NCBI GenBank assembly: GCA_937981555.1
Contig: CALJOK010000074.1
Coordinates: 1-64,000, forward strand
Reading direction: 5' to 3'
Origin: an uncultured Saprospiraceae bacterium
GTDB lineage: Bacteria; Bacteroidota; Bacteroidia; Chitinophagales; Saprospiraceae
DNA length: 64,000 nt
In this document: positions 54,303 through 63,033 of the stretch, in pieces
Position numbering within the stretch: the first letter of the stretch is position 1
How the letters are laid out: each line of letters opens with the position of its first letter
Program-made: the position numbers and the translations under genes
Notes under the pieces: model-generated
Told to the model about the DNA's origin: nothing
What the model saw: only the letters and a program-made list of their open reading frames with translations
Databases searched by the model: none

Positions 54303-54962
54303 TCAATCTCGCCACAAAAACGGAAACAACATCAACGCCGCCCCACCTAACATTAAATCTATCGCCAACAAAATCATTATATCTTCATTGATCGCTGAAT
54401 CAAAAGTTCCCGGCAATGCATTTTGCGATACTTTCACTAATTCCATCACTATCGGTATCACAATCGGAAACCCTAAGATCGCCATCAAACTTGCACTATT
54501 ATCCGCCTTTGAAGAAATCGCTGAGATAAATGTAAACGTAATCGAAAACCCTAAACTTGCCAAAAATATCGCAATAAAAAACAATTGCAAATCACGTACT
54601 GGACTTCCCAAAACTAAACTAAAAACGCCATACGCTAAAAAATTCAATGCTAACAATAGCAAAGTGTTATAAAGCATTTTTGAAATAATAATCGCAACTG
54701 GGTTCACCAACGAATAATAATACAATTGACGAGTTCCACTCTCTTGTACAAAACTTTTCGCCGCAGTATTTACACTCGCAAATAAAACGATAATCCAAAA
54801 AAGAATATTCCATTGTTTTGGCCCTGCATCAAAGGTAGACGTGTAAACTACAAATATGGTTGAGAAGACATATAATAAAATTCCGCTTATCGCATACTTT
54901 TGCCTGAACTCTAGAGTGAGTTCTTTGCGGAAAAGAAACCATATTTCTTGAAATGTATTCAT
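54303..54962 (-). CDS. ccmB: heme exporter protein CcmB
   Basis: The membrane component of the CcmAB ABC transporter has six predicted helices. The frame reaches 55034, but starting at MNTFQEIWFLFRKELTLEFR gives the normal CcmB N-terminus. Typical segments are KYAISGILLYVFSTIFVVY, NTAAKSFVQESGTRQLYYYS and SASLMAILGFPIVIPIVM. The ATPase CcmA is not in the window. It is the first gene of the ccm cluster on this strand. Confidence 0.9.
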   Translation of the reverse strand: MNTFQEIWFLFRKELTLEFRQKYAISGILLYVFSTIFVVYTSTFDAGPKQWNILFWIIVLFASVNTAAKSFVQESGTRQLYYYSLVNPVAIIISKMLYNTLLLLALNFLAYGVFSLVLGSPVRDLQLFFIAIFLASLGFSITFTFISAISSKADNSASLMAILGFPIVIPIVMELVKVSQNALPGTFDSAINEDIMILLAIDLMLGGAALMLFPFLWRD

Positions 54963-55136
54963 AAAGGCGAATTTACATTGGTTTATAGGATTTACATAAA
55001 AATCAAGGGATTTGTTACTCTTGAATGCCTCCAAAATGAATAATTTTACAAACTAATTACATGTTTTGGTCAAGACCTTTGGATTCCTTTTTCTTACTTA
55101 AAAACTTAATAAGTTTTAGCTTTGTCAAAAAAAAGA

Positions 55137-55823
55137 ATGTCTGTAAATAAAATATCAGAACAATTACTGTTGGCTGTAAAAACTAATCAATCACATGATG
55201 ATTTTCTTTCTCAATTAGAAAAGTATTCGTTAGATCAATTGGAAAAAGAATTAAATAATGATGAGGCTAAAAAAGCATTTTGGATAAATATTTATAATGC
55301 CTTTTTTCAAATCTTTAGAAAATTTAATCAGATTGATAAACCAGAAATTTATAAGGAAAAACTCATCAACATTGCTAGTGAAAAATTTTCTTTAGATGAT
55401 GTGGAACATGGCATTTTAAGAAAATATCGATACAAATATTCATTAGGTTTTTTGCCTAATATTTTTACAAAAAAATTGATAAAAAGATTAGCCGTCGATG
55501 ACATTGATTATCGAATTCATTTTGCTTTAAACTGCGGTGCTAAGAGTTGTCCTCCCATCGCATTTTATTCTTTGGAAAAAATAGAAGCCCAATTACAAAT
55601 GGCGACACTATCTTTTTTGGAAGGAGAAACCGATATCTTGGAAGAGAAAAAAGAAATACATGTCACCCAATTATTTAAATGGTTCTTGGCTGACTTTGGA
55701 GGAAAAAGTGGTATCAGAGAAATTTTAAATGAGCATTTACGAATTGAATCAAAAGGTTACGAGCTAATTTTTAAACCATATTCTTGGGAGGAAGATCTGG
55801 AAAATTATTCAGATGATTTTTAA
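55137..55823 (+). CDS. DUF547 family protein
   Basis: The protein carries the DUF547 pattern: KKAFWINIYNAFFQIFRKF, FSLDDVEHGILRKYRYKYS, then IHFALNCGAKSCPPIAFYS with the conserved Cys and Pro, and FLADFGGKSGIREIL near the end. A TTG five codons earlier (55122) is possible, but the ATG is preceded by an A-rich stretch and is preferred. The family has no established activity; the FALNCGAKSCP block suggests a thiol-enzyme fold. No signal peptide is seen. Confidence 0.85.
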   Translation: MSVNKISEQLLLAVKTNQSHDDFLSQLEKYSLDQLEKELNNDEAKKAFWINIYNAFFQIFRKFNQIDKPEIYKEKLINIASEKFSLDDVEHGILRKYRYKYSLGFLPNIFTKKLIKRLAVDDIDYRIHFALNCGAKSCPPIAFYSLEKIEAQLQMATLSFLEGETDILEEKKEIHVTQLFKWFLADFGGKSGIREILNEHLRIESKGYELIFKPYSWEEDLENYSDDF

Positions 55824-55876
55824 TTTAAAAATTGATTACCAAACTCAAAGCAAGAGTTTTTCGCCATTGCTAAATC

Positions 55877-55922
55877 AAAAAAAAGGCACATAGAATTTTA
55901 ATTCCTATGTGCCTTTTTTTTT
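55877..55922. terminator. bidirectional intrinsic terminator
   Basis: GGCACATAGAAT faces ATTCCTATGTGCC with one bulged base, flanked by A- and T-runs, between convergent genes. Confidence 0.92.
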
Positions 55923-55929
55923 AAACCAA

Positions 55930-57522
55930 CTATTTTACTTTTTTCAATAACAATACTTTTACATATCCTACTTTTCCATTCAAAATCACTTTACTCCAAT
56001 AACGATCTACTTGATCGATCACTTTGACTTCTGTTCCAACTTTCAACCGTTTTAACACTTTGGATGAAGCTGTAGCTTGCTGTCTAAGACTCGTTTTTGT
56101 AGTGATTTTATACGCAGTATAATCTGGTTCAATATTATCATAATAAACTATTTCTTCCGATTTTGTTGGTATTGCTGGAGCAGTAGTTTCTTTAACTACA
56201 GGTTCAACCACTTCGGAAAAGGCTAGCCATTCATCTTGATCTTTAGTTTCTAATGTTACGCCAGGGCTTGAATTTAATACCTTTTCTGAAGAAATCAAGA
56301 CAGGTGTTGGTTGCTCATAAACTGGTACTTCGTAGGGTTCAATATCCTCTCTAATAAAAAGAGTGTTTTCAAAGTCAATCCCTAAACTGATAGATCCAGC
56401 ACTTTTTGGTAAGGTTTCCAATATAGTTTTTGCTTTAGGGTCGCCTGTCATTTCTTCCTCCTCTGCTCCTTTGGAAACTAACTTTTCCATCTCCAATTCT
56501 ACCCAATTAGTATCAGCCACAGCCAACTGCGTACTATCTTCTAACAATATATTTACAACTTGATCAACTGCTACAATATCTTCTGGTTCATTTTCGTCTT
56601 TTAAAATTTGTTCTCGTTGATCTTGTTTAATCAACTTTTCCATATTTATAATTTTCTCACTCAAATCTTCCGCTTCTATTACTCGAAAAGCCATTTTTAA
56701 AAAAGTTCTTTTTAACTTAAAACTTTCAATTACATTTTCAATTTGGATACTTCGAATATTTCGAATTTTCTGATAAGACTCAGGTGATTCTTTTGCCTTC
56801 TCAATACTCGCCAATATATTTTCAAAAGCAGTATCCAACTCTCCACCATCCAAAATTTCAATGGCCTGATCTAATTGATTTTTTTGAAAAAGTGTAATTG
56901 ATTTTTTATAGCGATCTGAAGCAAAATCTTTATTCACCGATATCATTTCATCAATTAAGCTAGGCAACTCTTCTTTCAACTCTTGGTTCGATTGGTTCAA
57001 TAATAATTTGGCTTCTATATCATCAGAAATTTTTTGCCCGAAATTACTTTCCAAATCTTCCAATATATTATCCTCAGAAATTGACTTCGTGTTCAACAAA
57101 TGAAAAATAGAATCTTTCCTTGTTGAAATAATGGTTTGACTAAATTTAAGTAATCCTTTTTTCTTCTTTTCAATCCTTTCTTTTTTGGCTAAAAAAATAC
57201 GAATTGTAGAATTTTTAGAAATTTGAATATCCTTTAATACATCTTTATTAACTACTTCATACCCCTCTATTTCTACCTTCAAATTAATGATAGAACTTGG
57301 ATCTTGATCAATAAAGTTTAATTCGAAACGACCTTTGTAATCGGTGATTCTGGTAGGTGATAATTCATTACTAATCTTAACATCTTTGACATACTTTATT
57401 GGTCCATTATCGACCCGACTATTCAAAATCGAGACTCGACCATTTAGCTGAAATTCCTGAGCAGTTGTCAAAAAAGAGAATAATAGAAAACAAATAAGTG
57501 AGATAATTTTGATAGGATGCAT
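55930..57522 (-). CDS. exported protein with CarboxypepD-like N-terminus and C-terminal SH3 domain
   Basis: The 530-residue protein has a signal peptide (ISLICFLLFSFLTTAQ). A carboxypeptidase-regulatory-like beta sandwich follows at about 24-110 (ITDYKGRFELNFIDQD, VEIEGYEVVNKD), then a long coiled-coil/helical middle (about 120-310) and a low-complexity acidic/proline linker. A bacterial SH3 domain forms the end (KTSLRQQATASSKVLKRLKV, YWSKVILNGKVGYVKV). SH3b domains often bind peptidoglycan, so a periplasmic or cell-wall-linked role is likely. Its partner is unknown. Confidence 0.75.
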   Translation of the reverse strand: MHPIKIISLICFLLFSFLTTAQEFQLNGRVSILNSRVDNGPIKYVKDVKISNELSPTRITDYKGRFELNFIDQDPSSIINLKVEIEGYEVVNKDVLKDIQISKNSTIRIFLAKKERIEKKKKGLLKFSQTIISTRKDSIFHLLNTKSISEDNILEDLESNFGQKISDDIEAKLLLNQSNQELKEELPSLIDEMISVNKDFASDRYKKSITLFQKNQLDQAIEILDGGELDTAFENILASIEKAKESPESYQKIRNIRSIQIENVIESFKLKRTFLKMAFRVIEAEDLSEKIINMEKLIKQDQREQILKDENEPEDIVAVDQVVNILLEDSTQLAVADTNWVELEMEKLVSKGAEEEEMTGDPKAKTILETLPKSAGSISLGIDFENTLFIREDIEPYEVPVYEQPTPVLISSEKVLNSSPGVTLETKDQDEWLAFSEVVEPVVKETTAPAIPTKSEEIVYYDNIEPDYTAYKITTKTSLRQQATASSKVLKRLKVGTEVKVIDQVDRYWSKVILNGKVGYVKVLLLKKVK

Positions 57523-57882
57523 ACGAGTTTTATTTTCGGTAATTGATTGTTTATAAAACTCGACTTGACTAGTGCAAAGTATACAAATATTAAATAAATT
57601 TAAAATAAGTAAAGTAGAGTTTTCTCAAATAGTAATGTTGATTACAAGGTAGAAAAATGTTTTCTTTTTCCTAGAATCAAAATGTTAATTATTTAGTAAT
57701 GGTGAAAAAATAACTTGTAACAGTTTCGCGATTATTTCCATCTAAATCGAGGTATGGAAATAGGCGTATATCTAGATATATAACTGTTCCCATAACGAAG
57801 AGTTAGGTAGAAAGAAGAAGCCAAAGTGTTATTAAGTTATTCTTTTACCATTCCTTAGCCAATTGATTTTTACATTTGCAAT
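57523..57882. promoter_or_regulatory. divergent intergenic region with two dyads
   Basis: No gene is seen. It holds a perfect 14-bp palindrome TATATCTAGATATA (57767-57780) and, just upstream, ATTTCCA (57734-57740) facing TGGAAAT (57755-57761); either could be an operator. TACATTTG (57871-57878) fits the -7 promoter element but lies only four bases before the next ATG, which would give a nearly leaderless mRNA. Confidence 0.4.
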
Positions 57883-58884
57883 ATGAACCACTTCCCCGTT
57901 TCCAATTCTATTATTGCTGTTCCAGCTCTTGGTAATTTTCTAAACGATCAATATCGTTTTGGAAAAAAAGTCTCTTGCCAACTCATCAAAACTTGGGTAA
58001 ACGACACCTATATCATAGAAAATAGTTCCGAGAAATATATTTTCAGAATTTACAGATTGAATTGGCGTACGAAAAAGGAAATCGAAGAAGAATTGAGATG
58101 GATTAATTTATTAAAAGAAAAAAACATTTCCATTTCCTTTCCAATTTTGGATCAAGATCAAAACTATATCCAATCATTTGATGCACCGGAGGGAAAAAGA
58201 TTTGGCGTGCTTTTTTCATTTGCCGAAGGCGATAAACAATTATCTATTTTACCTGAATTCCATTTAAAAACTGGAAAGATGATGGGACAAATTCATCAAA
58301 TTTCAGAAGGATTGAATTTAAAACGAATCACTTATACTCCTCAAGTTTTACTATTTGATTCTTTTAAAAAGATAGAAAAATGTTTAGCCTCTAATGCTCC
58401 AGAATTTGATTTCTTAAAAAATACACAACAACAACTTTCTTCTTTTTTCACAGAGATAAAACAGGAAGAAATTCGTGTAGGAGCAGTTCATCTAGACATC
58501 TGGCCTGACAATCTAAATATTAACTATAACAATAATATCACATTATTTGATTTTGATTTTTGTGGAAATGGATTTTTAGCATTAGATATCGCTTATCATG
58601 TGACGATGCTCTTTCTCTTTGAACCAGACCAAGATAGAATGAAAGAAAAATTGAATAATTTTCTCCAAGGATATGAATCTGTTTTAGTAATTTCGGAAGA
58701 AGAAAAAAGGATAATTCCTTCTTTTGGAACAGCCTTATTATTTTTCTATTTAGGTTTCCAATGTGAAAGATTTTCGACTATTTTTGTCAATGAAATTTAT
58801 ATCAAAGAATTTATCAATTCTAGAATAAAACGATGGATTGAATTTAATCCAACACTAAAAAACATTTTCACCAAAAAACCATAA
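57883..58884 (+). CDS. aminoglycoside-phosphotransferase-like kinase (APH family)
   Basis: The 333-residue kinase-like protein has a nucleotide-binding N-lobe (TYIIENSSEKYIFRIYR, with the strand lysine/arginine pair) and the catalytic loop VGAVHLDIWPDNLN, where Asp is the base. The metal-binding segment is LFDFDFCGNGFLALDIAYHV. The family phosphorylates small molecules such as choline, homoserine, sugars or aminoglycosides. The substrate is not evident, and resistance should not be assumed. A sulfurtransferase gene follows 39 bases later. Confidence 0.85.
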   Translation: MNHFPVSNSIIAVPALGNFLNDQYRFGKKVSCQLIKTWVNDTYIIENSSEKYIFRIYRLNWRTKKEIEEELRWINLLKEKNISISFPILDQDQNYIQSFDAPEGKRFGVLFSFAEGDKQLSILPEFHLKTGKMMGQIHQISEGLNLKRITYTPQVLLFDSFKKIEKCLASNAPEFDFLKNTQQQLSSFFTEIKQEEIRVGAVHLDIWPDNLNINYNNNITLFDFDFCGNGFLALDIAYHVTMLFLFEPDQDRMKEKLNNFLQGYESVLVISEEEKRIIPSFGTALLFFYLGFQCERFSTIFVNEIYIKEFINSRIKRWIEFNPTLKNIFTKKP

Positions 58885-58923
58885 CACCTTAATAATCAAC
58901 AAGTTATAAAATAAACAAAATCA

Positions 58924-59769
58924 ATGAATAATATAACTCTTCCTACTCCAATTGTTTCCATCGAATGGTTAGTCACTCACCTTAATCATCCAAATTTAGT
59001 AATTCTCGATGCAACCAAAACCAAGGTGGGACAAAAAGAATTAACCGAAGAAGCAAAGACAAAACGCATCCCCAGAGCTCGAAATTTTGATCTACAAAAT
59101 ACGTTCAAAGATCAGGAGGCTACACTACCTAATACGATGCCTTCTCCTGAGTATTTTGAAACGGAAATCCGAAAGATAGGAATCAACAAGGAAAGCGTTA
59201 TTGTCATCTACGATCATCATGGCGTTTATTCTGCTCCTCGAGCTTGGTGGATTTTCAAAGCGATGGGACATGAAAATGTAGCAGTTTTGAACGGTGGTTT
59301 TCCTACTTGGAAAGAGGCCAACTTGCCAATCGCCATTCAAGCAGATTATGATGGTGAAGCAGGAAATTTCAAAGCCAATTACCAACCTAATTTGATTAAA
59401 AGTGCGGCGGAGGTTTTAGCGACTTTAGGTAAAAATGAAGTTGCTATTTTAGATGCTCGCTCCGATGGAAGATTTCATGGGACTGCTCCCGAACCTCGTA
59501 CTAATCTAAGAGGTGGACATATTCCTGACAGCCAAAATCTACCCAGTTCTAAGGTTATTAAAGATGGAAAACTATTGCCACAAGCTGAACTCAAGGAAAT
59601 TTATGATGCATTCAATTTAGAAAACAAAGAAGTTATTTTTACCTGCGGTTCAGGAATGACGGCTTGCGTGATTGCACTTGGAGCAGAAGTAGCTGGACAT
59701 GAATCAAAAGCTATTTTTGATGGTTCATGGACAGAATGGGGCGATGGGGATTATCCTGTTGAAAAATAG
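58924..59769 (+). CDS. 3-mercaptopyruvate/thiosulfate sulfurtransferase (tandem rhodanese)
   Basis: The 281-residue protein has two rhodanese domains. The N-terminal one is inactive (VIVIYDHHGVYSAPRAWWIF), and the C-terminal one carries the active-site cysteine in FTCGSGMTACVIAL. The CGSGxT loop is the form seen in 3-mercaptopyruvate sulfurtransferases. Conserved linker motifs are present (RNFDLQNTFKDQEATLPNTM, RFHGTAPEPRTNLRGGHIP). It moves sulfur to thiol acceptors or cyanide. Probably co-transcribed with the upstream kinase. Confidence 0.93.
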   Translation: MNNITLPTPIVSIEWLVTHLNHPNLVILDATKTKVGQKELTEEAKTKRIPRARNFDLQNTFKDQEATLPNTMPSPEYFETEIRKIGINKESVIVIYDHHGVYSAPRAWWIFKAMGHENVAVLNGGFPTWKEANLPIAIQADYDGEAGNFKANYQPNLIKSAAEVLATLGKNEVAILDARSDGRFHGTAPEPRTNLRGGHIPDSQNLPSSKVIKDGKLLPQAELKEIYDAFNLENKEVIFTCGSGMTACVIALGAEVAGHESKAIFDGSWTEWGDGDYPVEK

Positions 59770-59797
59770 ATTTGAGTTTTGATAGGAGTTTTGATAG

Positions 59798-59926
59798 GAA
59801 CGCGGATTGGGCAGATCGAGCGGATCGTCACAGATTTAACGATTACTTTAATGCAGGGATAAAATCCATAACACCTCTGATCGTCAAATCCGTGACGATC
59901 CGCTCAATCAGTCCAATCCGCGTTCC
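59798..59926. repeat. long imperfect palindromic repeat element
   Basis: The left arm (59798-59838, starting GGAACGCGGATTGGGCAGAT) and the right arm (59886-59926, ending CCAATCCGCGTTCC) are reverse complements over 41 bases with about four mismatches, around a 47-base centre. It is GC-richer than its surroundings and resembles dispersed palindromes of Bacteroidota genomes. The short frame across it is not a gene. A transcript would form a long hairpin. Confidence 0.85.
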
Positions 59927-60047
59927 ATTTACTCCAAAATCCAAATCCGCTATTCATTGCTAAAAATCTTCCATCCTAATTTATTATTTTGCTTTTGTAA
60001 CTTTTCATCAACTGTTGACACTTACTATTTGAACAGGCCAAAAAAGT

Positions 60048-60578
60048 ATGACTAGCAAAAAGCAAAAGCATTTTTTAAAATTATATCAACCCGTCCATGC
60101 ACGGTTTGAAAAATTTTGCCGTGCGCGTACTTTTGGGGATATGCCTTATGAAGATTTGATTAACGAATCTCTTTTGATTGCTTTTAAAAAAATGGAGGAA
60201 ATCAAAAACGAAAAAGCATTTTTAAGTTATCTAATTGGAATCAGTACTCGAATCCTAGCTAATTCCAAACGAAAAAAGAAAGCCATAAATGTTGCCGAAC
60301 CCGCCATCTTCAATCAACATCCAGATCCAAGTAATTTCATAGAAAAACAATTTGAGATTGAGCTTCTGTATCAATCCTTAGCCAAACTTCCTGAGCTACA
60401 AAAGGAAGCAATTATCCTTTTTGAAATTACAGGTTTTAGTATCAAAGAAATTATGAAAATTCAAAAAAGTGGAGAGTCTGCGGTCAAGCAAAGATTAGCT
60501 AGAGGAAGAAAGGAATTAGCAAAAATCATCAAACACCAAATGGAGTTTAAACTGATAGAAAATGAAACAGGAAGATAA
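60048..60578 (+). CDS. ECF-type RNA polymerase sigma factor
   Basis: The 176-residue protein has sigma region 2 at about 10-80 (FCRARTFGDMPYEDLINESL, NEKAFLSYLIGISTRILANS) and region 4 at about 108-160 (LPELQKEAIILFEITGFSIK, then EIMKIQKSGESAVKQRLARG). The stop overlaps the start of the next gene by 17 bases, so the two are translationally coupled, as expected for sigma and anti-sigma. Confidence 0.9.
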   Translation: MTSKKQKHFLKLYQPVHARFEKFCRARTFGDMPYEDLINESLLIAFKKMEEIKNEKAFLSYLIGISTRILANSKRKKKAINVAEPAIFNQHPDPSNFIEKQFEIELLYQSLAKLPELQKEAIILFEITGFSIKEIMKIQKSGESAVKQRLARGRKELAKIIKHQMEFKLIENETGR

Positions 60579-61599
60579 ATACATTGATCATCTATTCGAA
60601 TCTGCTCGAGAAGAAACACCTCAAATTTCGTTTGAGGAAGTGGCTGAGGTATTTTCGAATACAACTTCCCCTACCCTTTTAGGTTTGGCAAAAGGCTGGT
60701 TTTGGAGAAATATTAATTTAAACTCTTTTCTATTTATATCGGCTACAACCCTTGCTATTATGTCGTTTTTCCTTTTTTCAAGTTCTAACCATCCTACTAA
60801 AAAAACATTGGATGAAAATCTCATTGTAACAAATCAAATTAAAGGATCGTCTTCTAACGAAAATATAAATCTTAAAACCATAGAAAAACCAACTAATATT
60901 CTACTTCCAAAAGAATCAAATGTATCTAAAGCAAAAAATATAAAAACATCGTCAAGTTCTCCAAAACCAAAAATTGAATTTCAAAAAATCAATAAAAACA
61001 TCATTTCGGAAAGTCCAATTCTACTTTCGATTTCTCCTGAATTAAAATTGGAAATTCCATTTAACATTTCGCTTACTCCTTCATTTAAAAACATCGAAAA
61101 AGAAGAATTTATCTTAAATGAAGAATCCAAATATGAAACCATTGAAGAATCTTTTTCACCTTGGGTAGTTGGCCATGCATCCGAAATGCCGTGGAAGATA
61201 AAAAGGCAAACCAAGATTCCAATTCTCAATGAAACGGAGCGGGTTCTACAAAAATTTATGGATACTAAATATTTAGAACAAATTTTTGACAAGGGGGAGA
61301 ATGGTTATTTTAAGCCATTAAAAATACTGACTTATTATTCTCTCAATGAAAATTATTTTACTCATTTTAAAGGAGAAAGAATCAGACTAATGAATGAAAA
61401 AATCTCTCCTGATTTTGATCCAAACGAACCATTCATTGATGTTGAAAAGTTTAAAATCAAAAAGACAAAAGCTTATTTTACTTTTACTTACAAAGATTAT
61501 TTCGTCCAAATGCAACTCCGAAAAGTCGGTGAAGGTTGGAAACGACATAAATTAAAAGTCAAAAAAAATAAGGAAGTCAAAGTTAATATGACTTTCTAA
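60562..61599 (+). CDS. membrane anti-sigma-like protein with exported sensor domain
   Basis: The 345-residue protein has a cytoplasmic segment (DKYIDHLFESAREETPQISF), one transmembrane helix at about 53-72 (SFLFISATTLAIMSFFLFSS), a low-complexity linker, then an extracytoplasmic domain. The last 45 residues (FIDVEKFKIKKTKAYFTF, WKRHKLKVKKN) match the end of both small exported proteins encoded next (61864-62310 and 62527-62976). It overlaps the sigma gene, so it is the likely anti-sigma factor; the binding region itself is not classical. Confidence 0.75.
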   Translation: MKQEDKYIDHLFESAREETPQISFEEVAEVFSNTTSPTLLGLAKGWFWRNINLNSFLFISATTLAIMSFFLFSSSNHPTKKTLDENLIVTNQIKGSSSNENINLKTIEKPTNILLPKESNVSKAKNIKTSSSSPKPKIEFQKINKNIISESPILLSISPELKLEIPFNISLTPSFKNIEKEEFILNEESKYETIEESFSPWVVGHASEMPWKIKRQTKIPILNETERVLQKFMDTKYLEQIFDKGENGYFKPLKILTYYSLNENYFTHFKGERIRLMNEKISPDFDPNEPFIDVEKFKIKKTKAYFTFTYKDYFVQMQLRKVGEGWKRHKLKVKKNKEVKVNMTF

Positions 61600-61617
61600 A
61601 ACTTAAGTCTCGTACCG

Positions 61618-61681
61618 AAGAACATCCGTAAAAATTAATTCGTCGCAGAAGTGATTTTATAACGCGATGTTCTTTTTGTTT
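61618..61681 (+). terminator. probable terminator of the sigma/anti-sigma operon
   Basis: AGAACATC (about 61619-61626) pairs with GATGTTCT (61666-61673), with a long intervening loop, followed by TTTTGTTTTT. The long loop lowers certainty. Confidence 0.55.
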
Positions 61682-61863
61682 TTCAATATTAATAAAAAAA
61701 AAAAAATTGCCTCATTATTAGATTCTAGATAGGGGTATTATCTTTTTTTAACGTCAACCTATTGAACATTATATTTTATGATAAATAACTATTTGAAAAA
61801 ATGTTTAATTTTAAAAAAAACTGAACTCATGTTATTATTTATCAGACAAAAAATATGTTTAAA

Positions 61864-62310
61864 ATGAAAAAACGCTCCCTTCTTCTTTCAACATTTTTTA
61901 TGTTATTTTTTACCTCTTCAATTTTGGCTCAAGCTGAGAACTTAAGTGCGATTGAGTTATCTATCAATGCCAAAGAGTTTAAAAAATATATTGCCAAGGA
62001 TGAAACGAATAAATCAATTCCTTTAATTGTCGTTACGAATGAGCATTTCTCTGAGTTTTTAGAATTAGATTTTGAAGGAAAAAGAATTCCAGTTTTTTCA
62101 TATAAGCGAGAGACAAATTTAGAAGAAAGTCAAATATTTATCGATATCAAAAAGTTCAAAATACGTGATGATGTAGCAATCGTAAAGTTTAAATATAATG
62201 GATATACCATTAAAGTTAAGCACAAGAAAGAAGATGGTATTTGGACATACAGTTCATTTAGCCTTAAAGGAAATCGGAAAAGATATTTCAACTCTGGATC
62301 AGTCAACTAA
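61864..62310 (+). CDS. small exported protein, paralogue of the next gene
   Basis: The protein of about 148 residues has a signal peptide; the start three codons inside the frame (MKKRSLLLSTFFMLFF) is preferred. The mature part is AENLSAIELSINAKEFKKYI, then IPLIVVTNEHFSEFLELDFE and the end block FIDIKKFKIRDDVAIVKFKY, WTYSSFSLKG. It aligns along its length with the following gene and, over the end block, with the anti-sigma sensor domain upstream. No known family. It may be the ligand or a decoy partner in that sigma circuit (inference). Confidence 0.75.
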   Translation: MKKRSLLLSTFFMLFFTSSILAQAENLSAIELSINAKEFKKYIAKDETNKSIPLIVVTNEHFSEFLELDFEGKRIPVFSYKRETNLEESQIFIDIKKFKIRDDVAIVKFKYNGYTIKVKHKKEDGIWTYSSFSLKGNRKRYFNSGSVN

Positions 62311-62526
62311 TCATCTCAATTAATCAATCATTTTTTTTTAATAACCTCTTCAGATTTAAATGTCTGAATTAGAGCAGTATAATATTGTTCCAAAAGCAAA
62401 ATTTGTCAGCCAAAGTCTAACCCAATTCATCGGCAAAAAAACCGCTTTCACCTTTTTTACAAAGCTAAAACATAAGAATCACCTTAGATTTGAAGCATCA
62501 TTATTAAACTTCTAAAAAAATAAATT

Positions 62527-62976
62527 ATGAAAAATTCAATCATTGCATTCGTACTAATTTCACTTTTCATTTTTATGACAAATATTTCATTTGGACAATC
62601 TGAAGATTTAGCGGTCATCGAAAAATCTATCAACGTAGAAAAATTTAAAGAATACCTAGCAAAAGATGAAGCAGGAAAACCGCTCCCAATGATTATAGTT
62701 TCGAATGAAGAATTTTCTAATAATTTAGAAATTGATTTTGATGGTAAGAAGGTCAATATTTTCGAAAATTTAAAGGACTCTGATTTAGAAGATGGACAAG
62801 CATTTATTGATGTGACCAAATTTAAGGTAAGAGGGAAAATTTCCATTTTAAAATTTGACTATCAAGATTACAAAGTCAAAATAAAATTTAAAAAAATAAA
62901 TGGTGAATGGACTTACCAATCTTTTAATATCAAAGGAAATGGCGATAGATATATTCACATGGATTCTACTTTTTAA
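62527..62976 (+). CDS. small exported protein, paralogue of the preceding gene
   Basis: The 149-residue protein has a signal peptide (IIAFVLISLFIFMTNISFG). Its mature sequence parallels the previous gene: SEDLAVIEKSINVEKFKEYL, LPMIIVSNEEFSNNLEIDFD, FIDVTKFKVRGKISILKFDY and WTYQSFNIKG. The 216-base spacer from its paralogue contains no gene. Tandem duplication is the simplest origin. Function unknown, with the same possible tie to the sigma/anti-sigma pair. Confidence 0.75.
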   Translation: MKNSIIAFVLISLFIFMTNISFGQSEDLAVIEKSINVEKFKEYLAKDEAGKPLPMIIVSNEEFSNNLEIDFDGKKVNIFENLKDSDLEDGQAFIDVTKFKVRGKISILKFDYQDYKVKIKFKKINGEWTYQSFNIKGNGDRYIHMDSTF

Positions 62977-63033
62977 AAAACAACATTTCAAAAAACCAAA
63001 TTACTGATCTAAACCTAATAAAATTAAAAACGC

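Noticed and set aside
57883-58884. An aminoglycoside resistance gene.
   Set aside because: The APH fold is shared by many metabolic kinases, and nothing in the sequence or the neighbours points to antibiotics.
59772-59963. A 63-codon open frame across the long palindrome.
   Set aside because: It is formed by the inverted arms themselves; the sequence reflects the repeat, not a protein.
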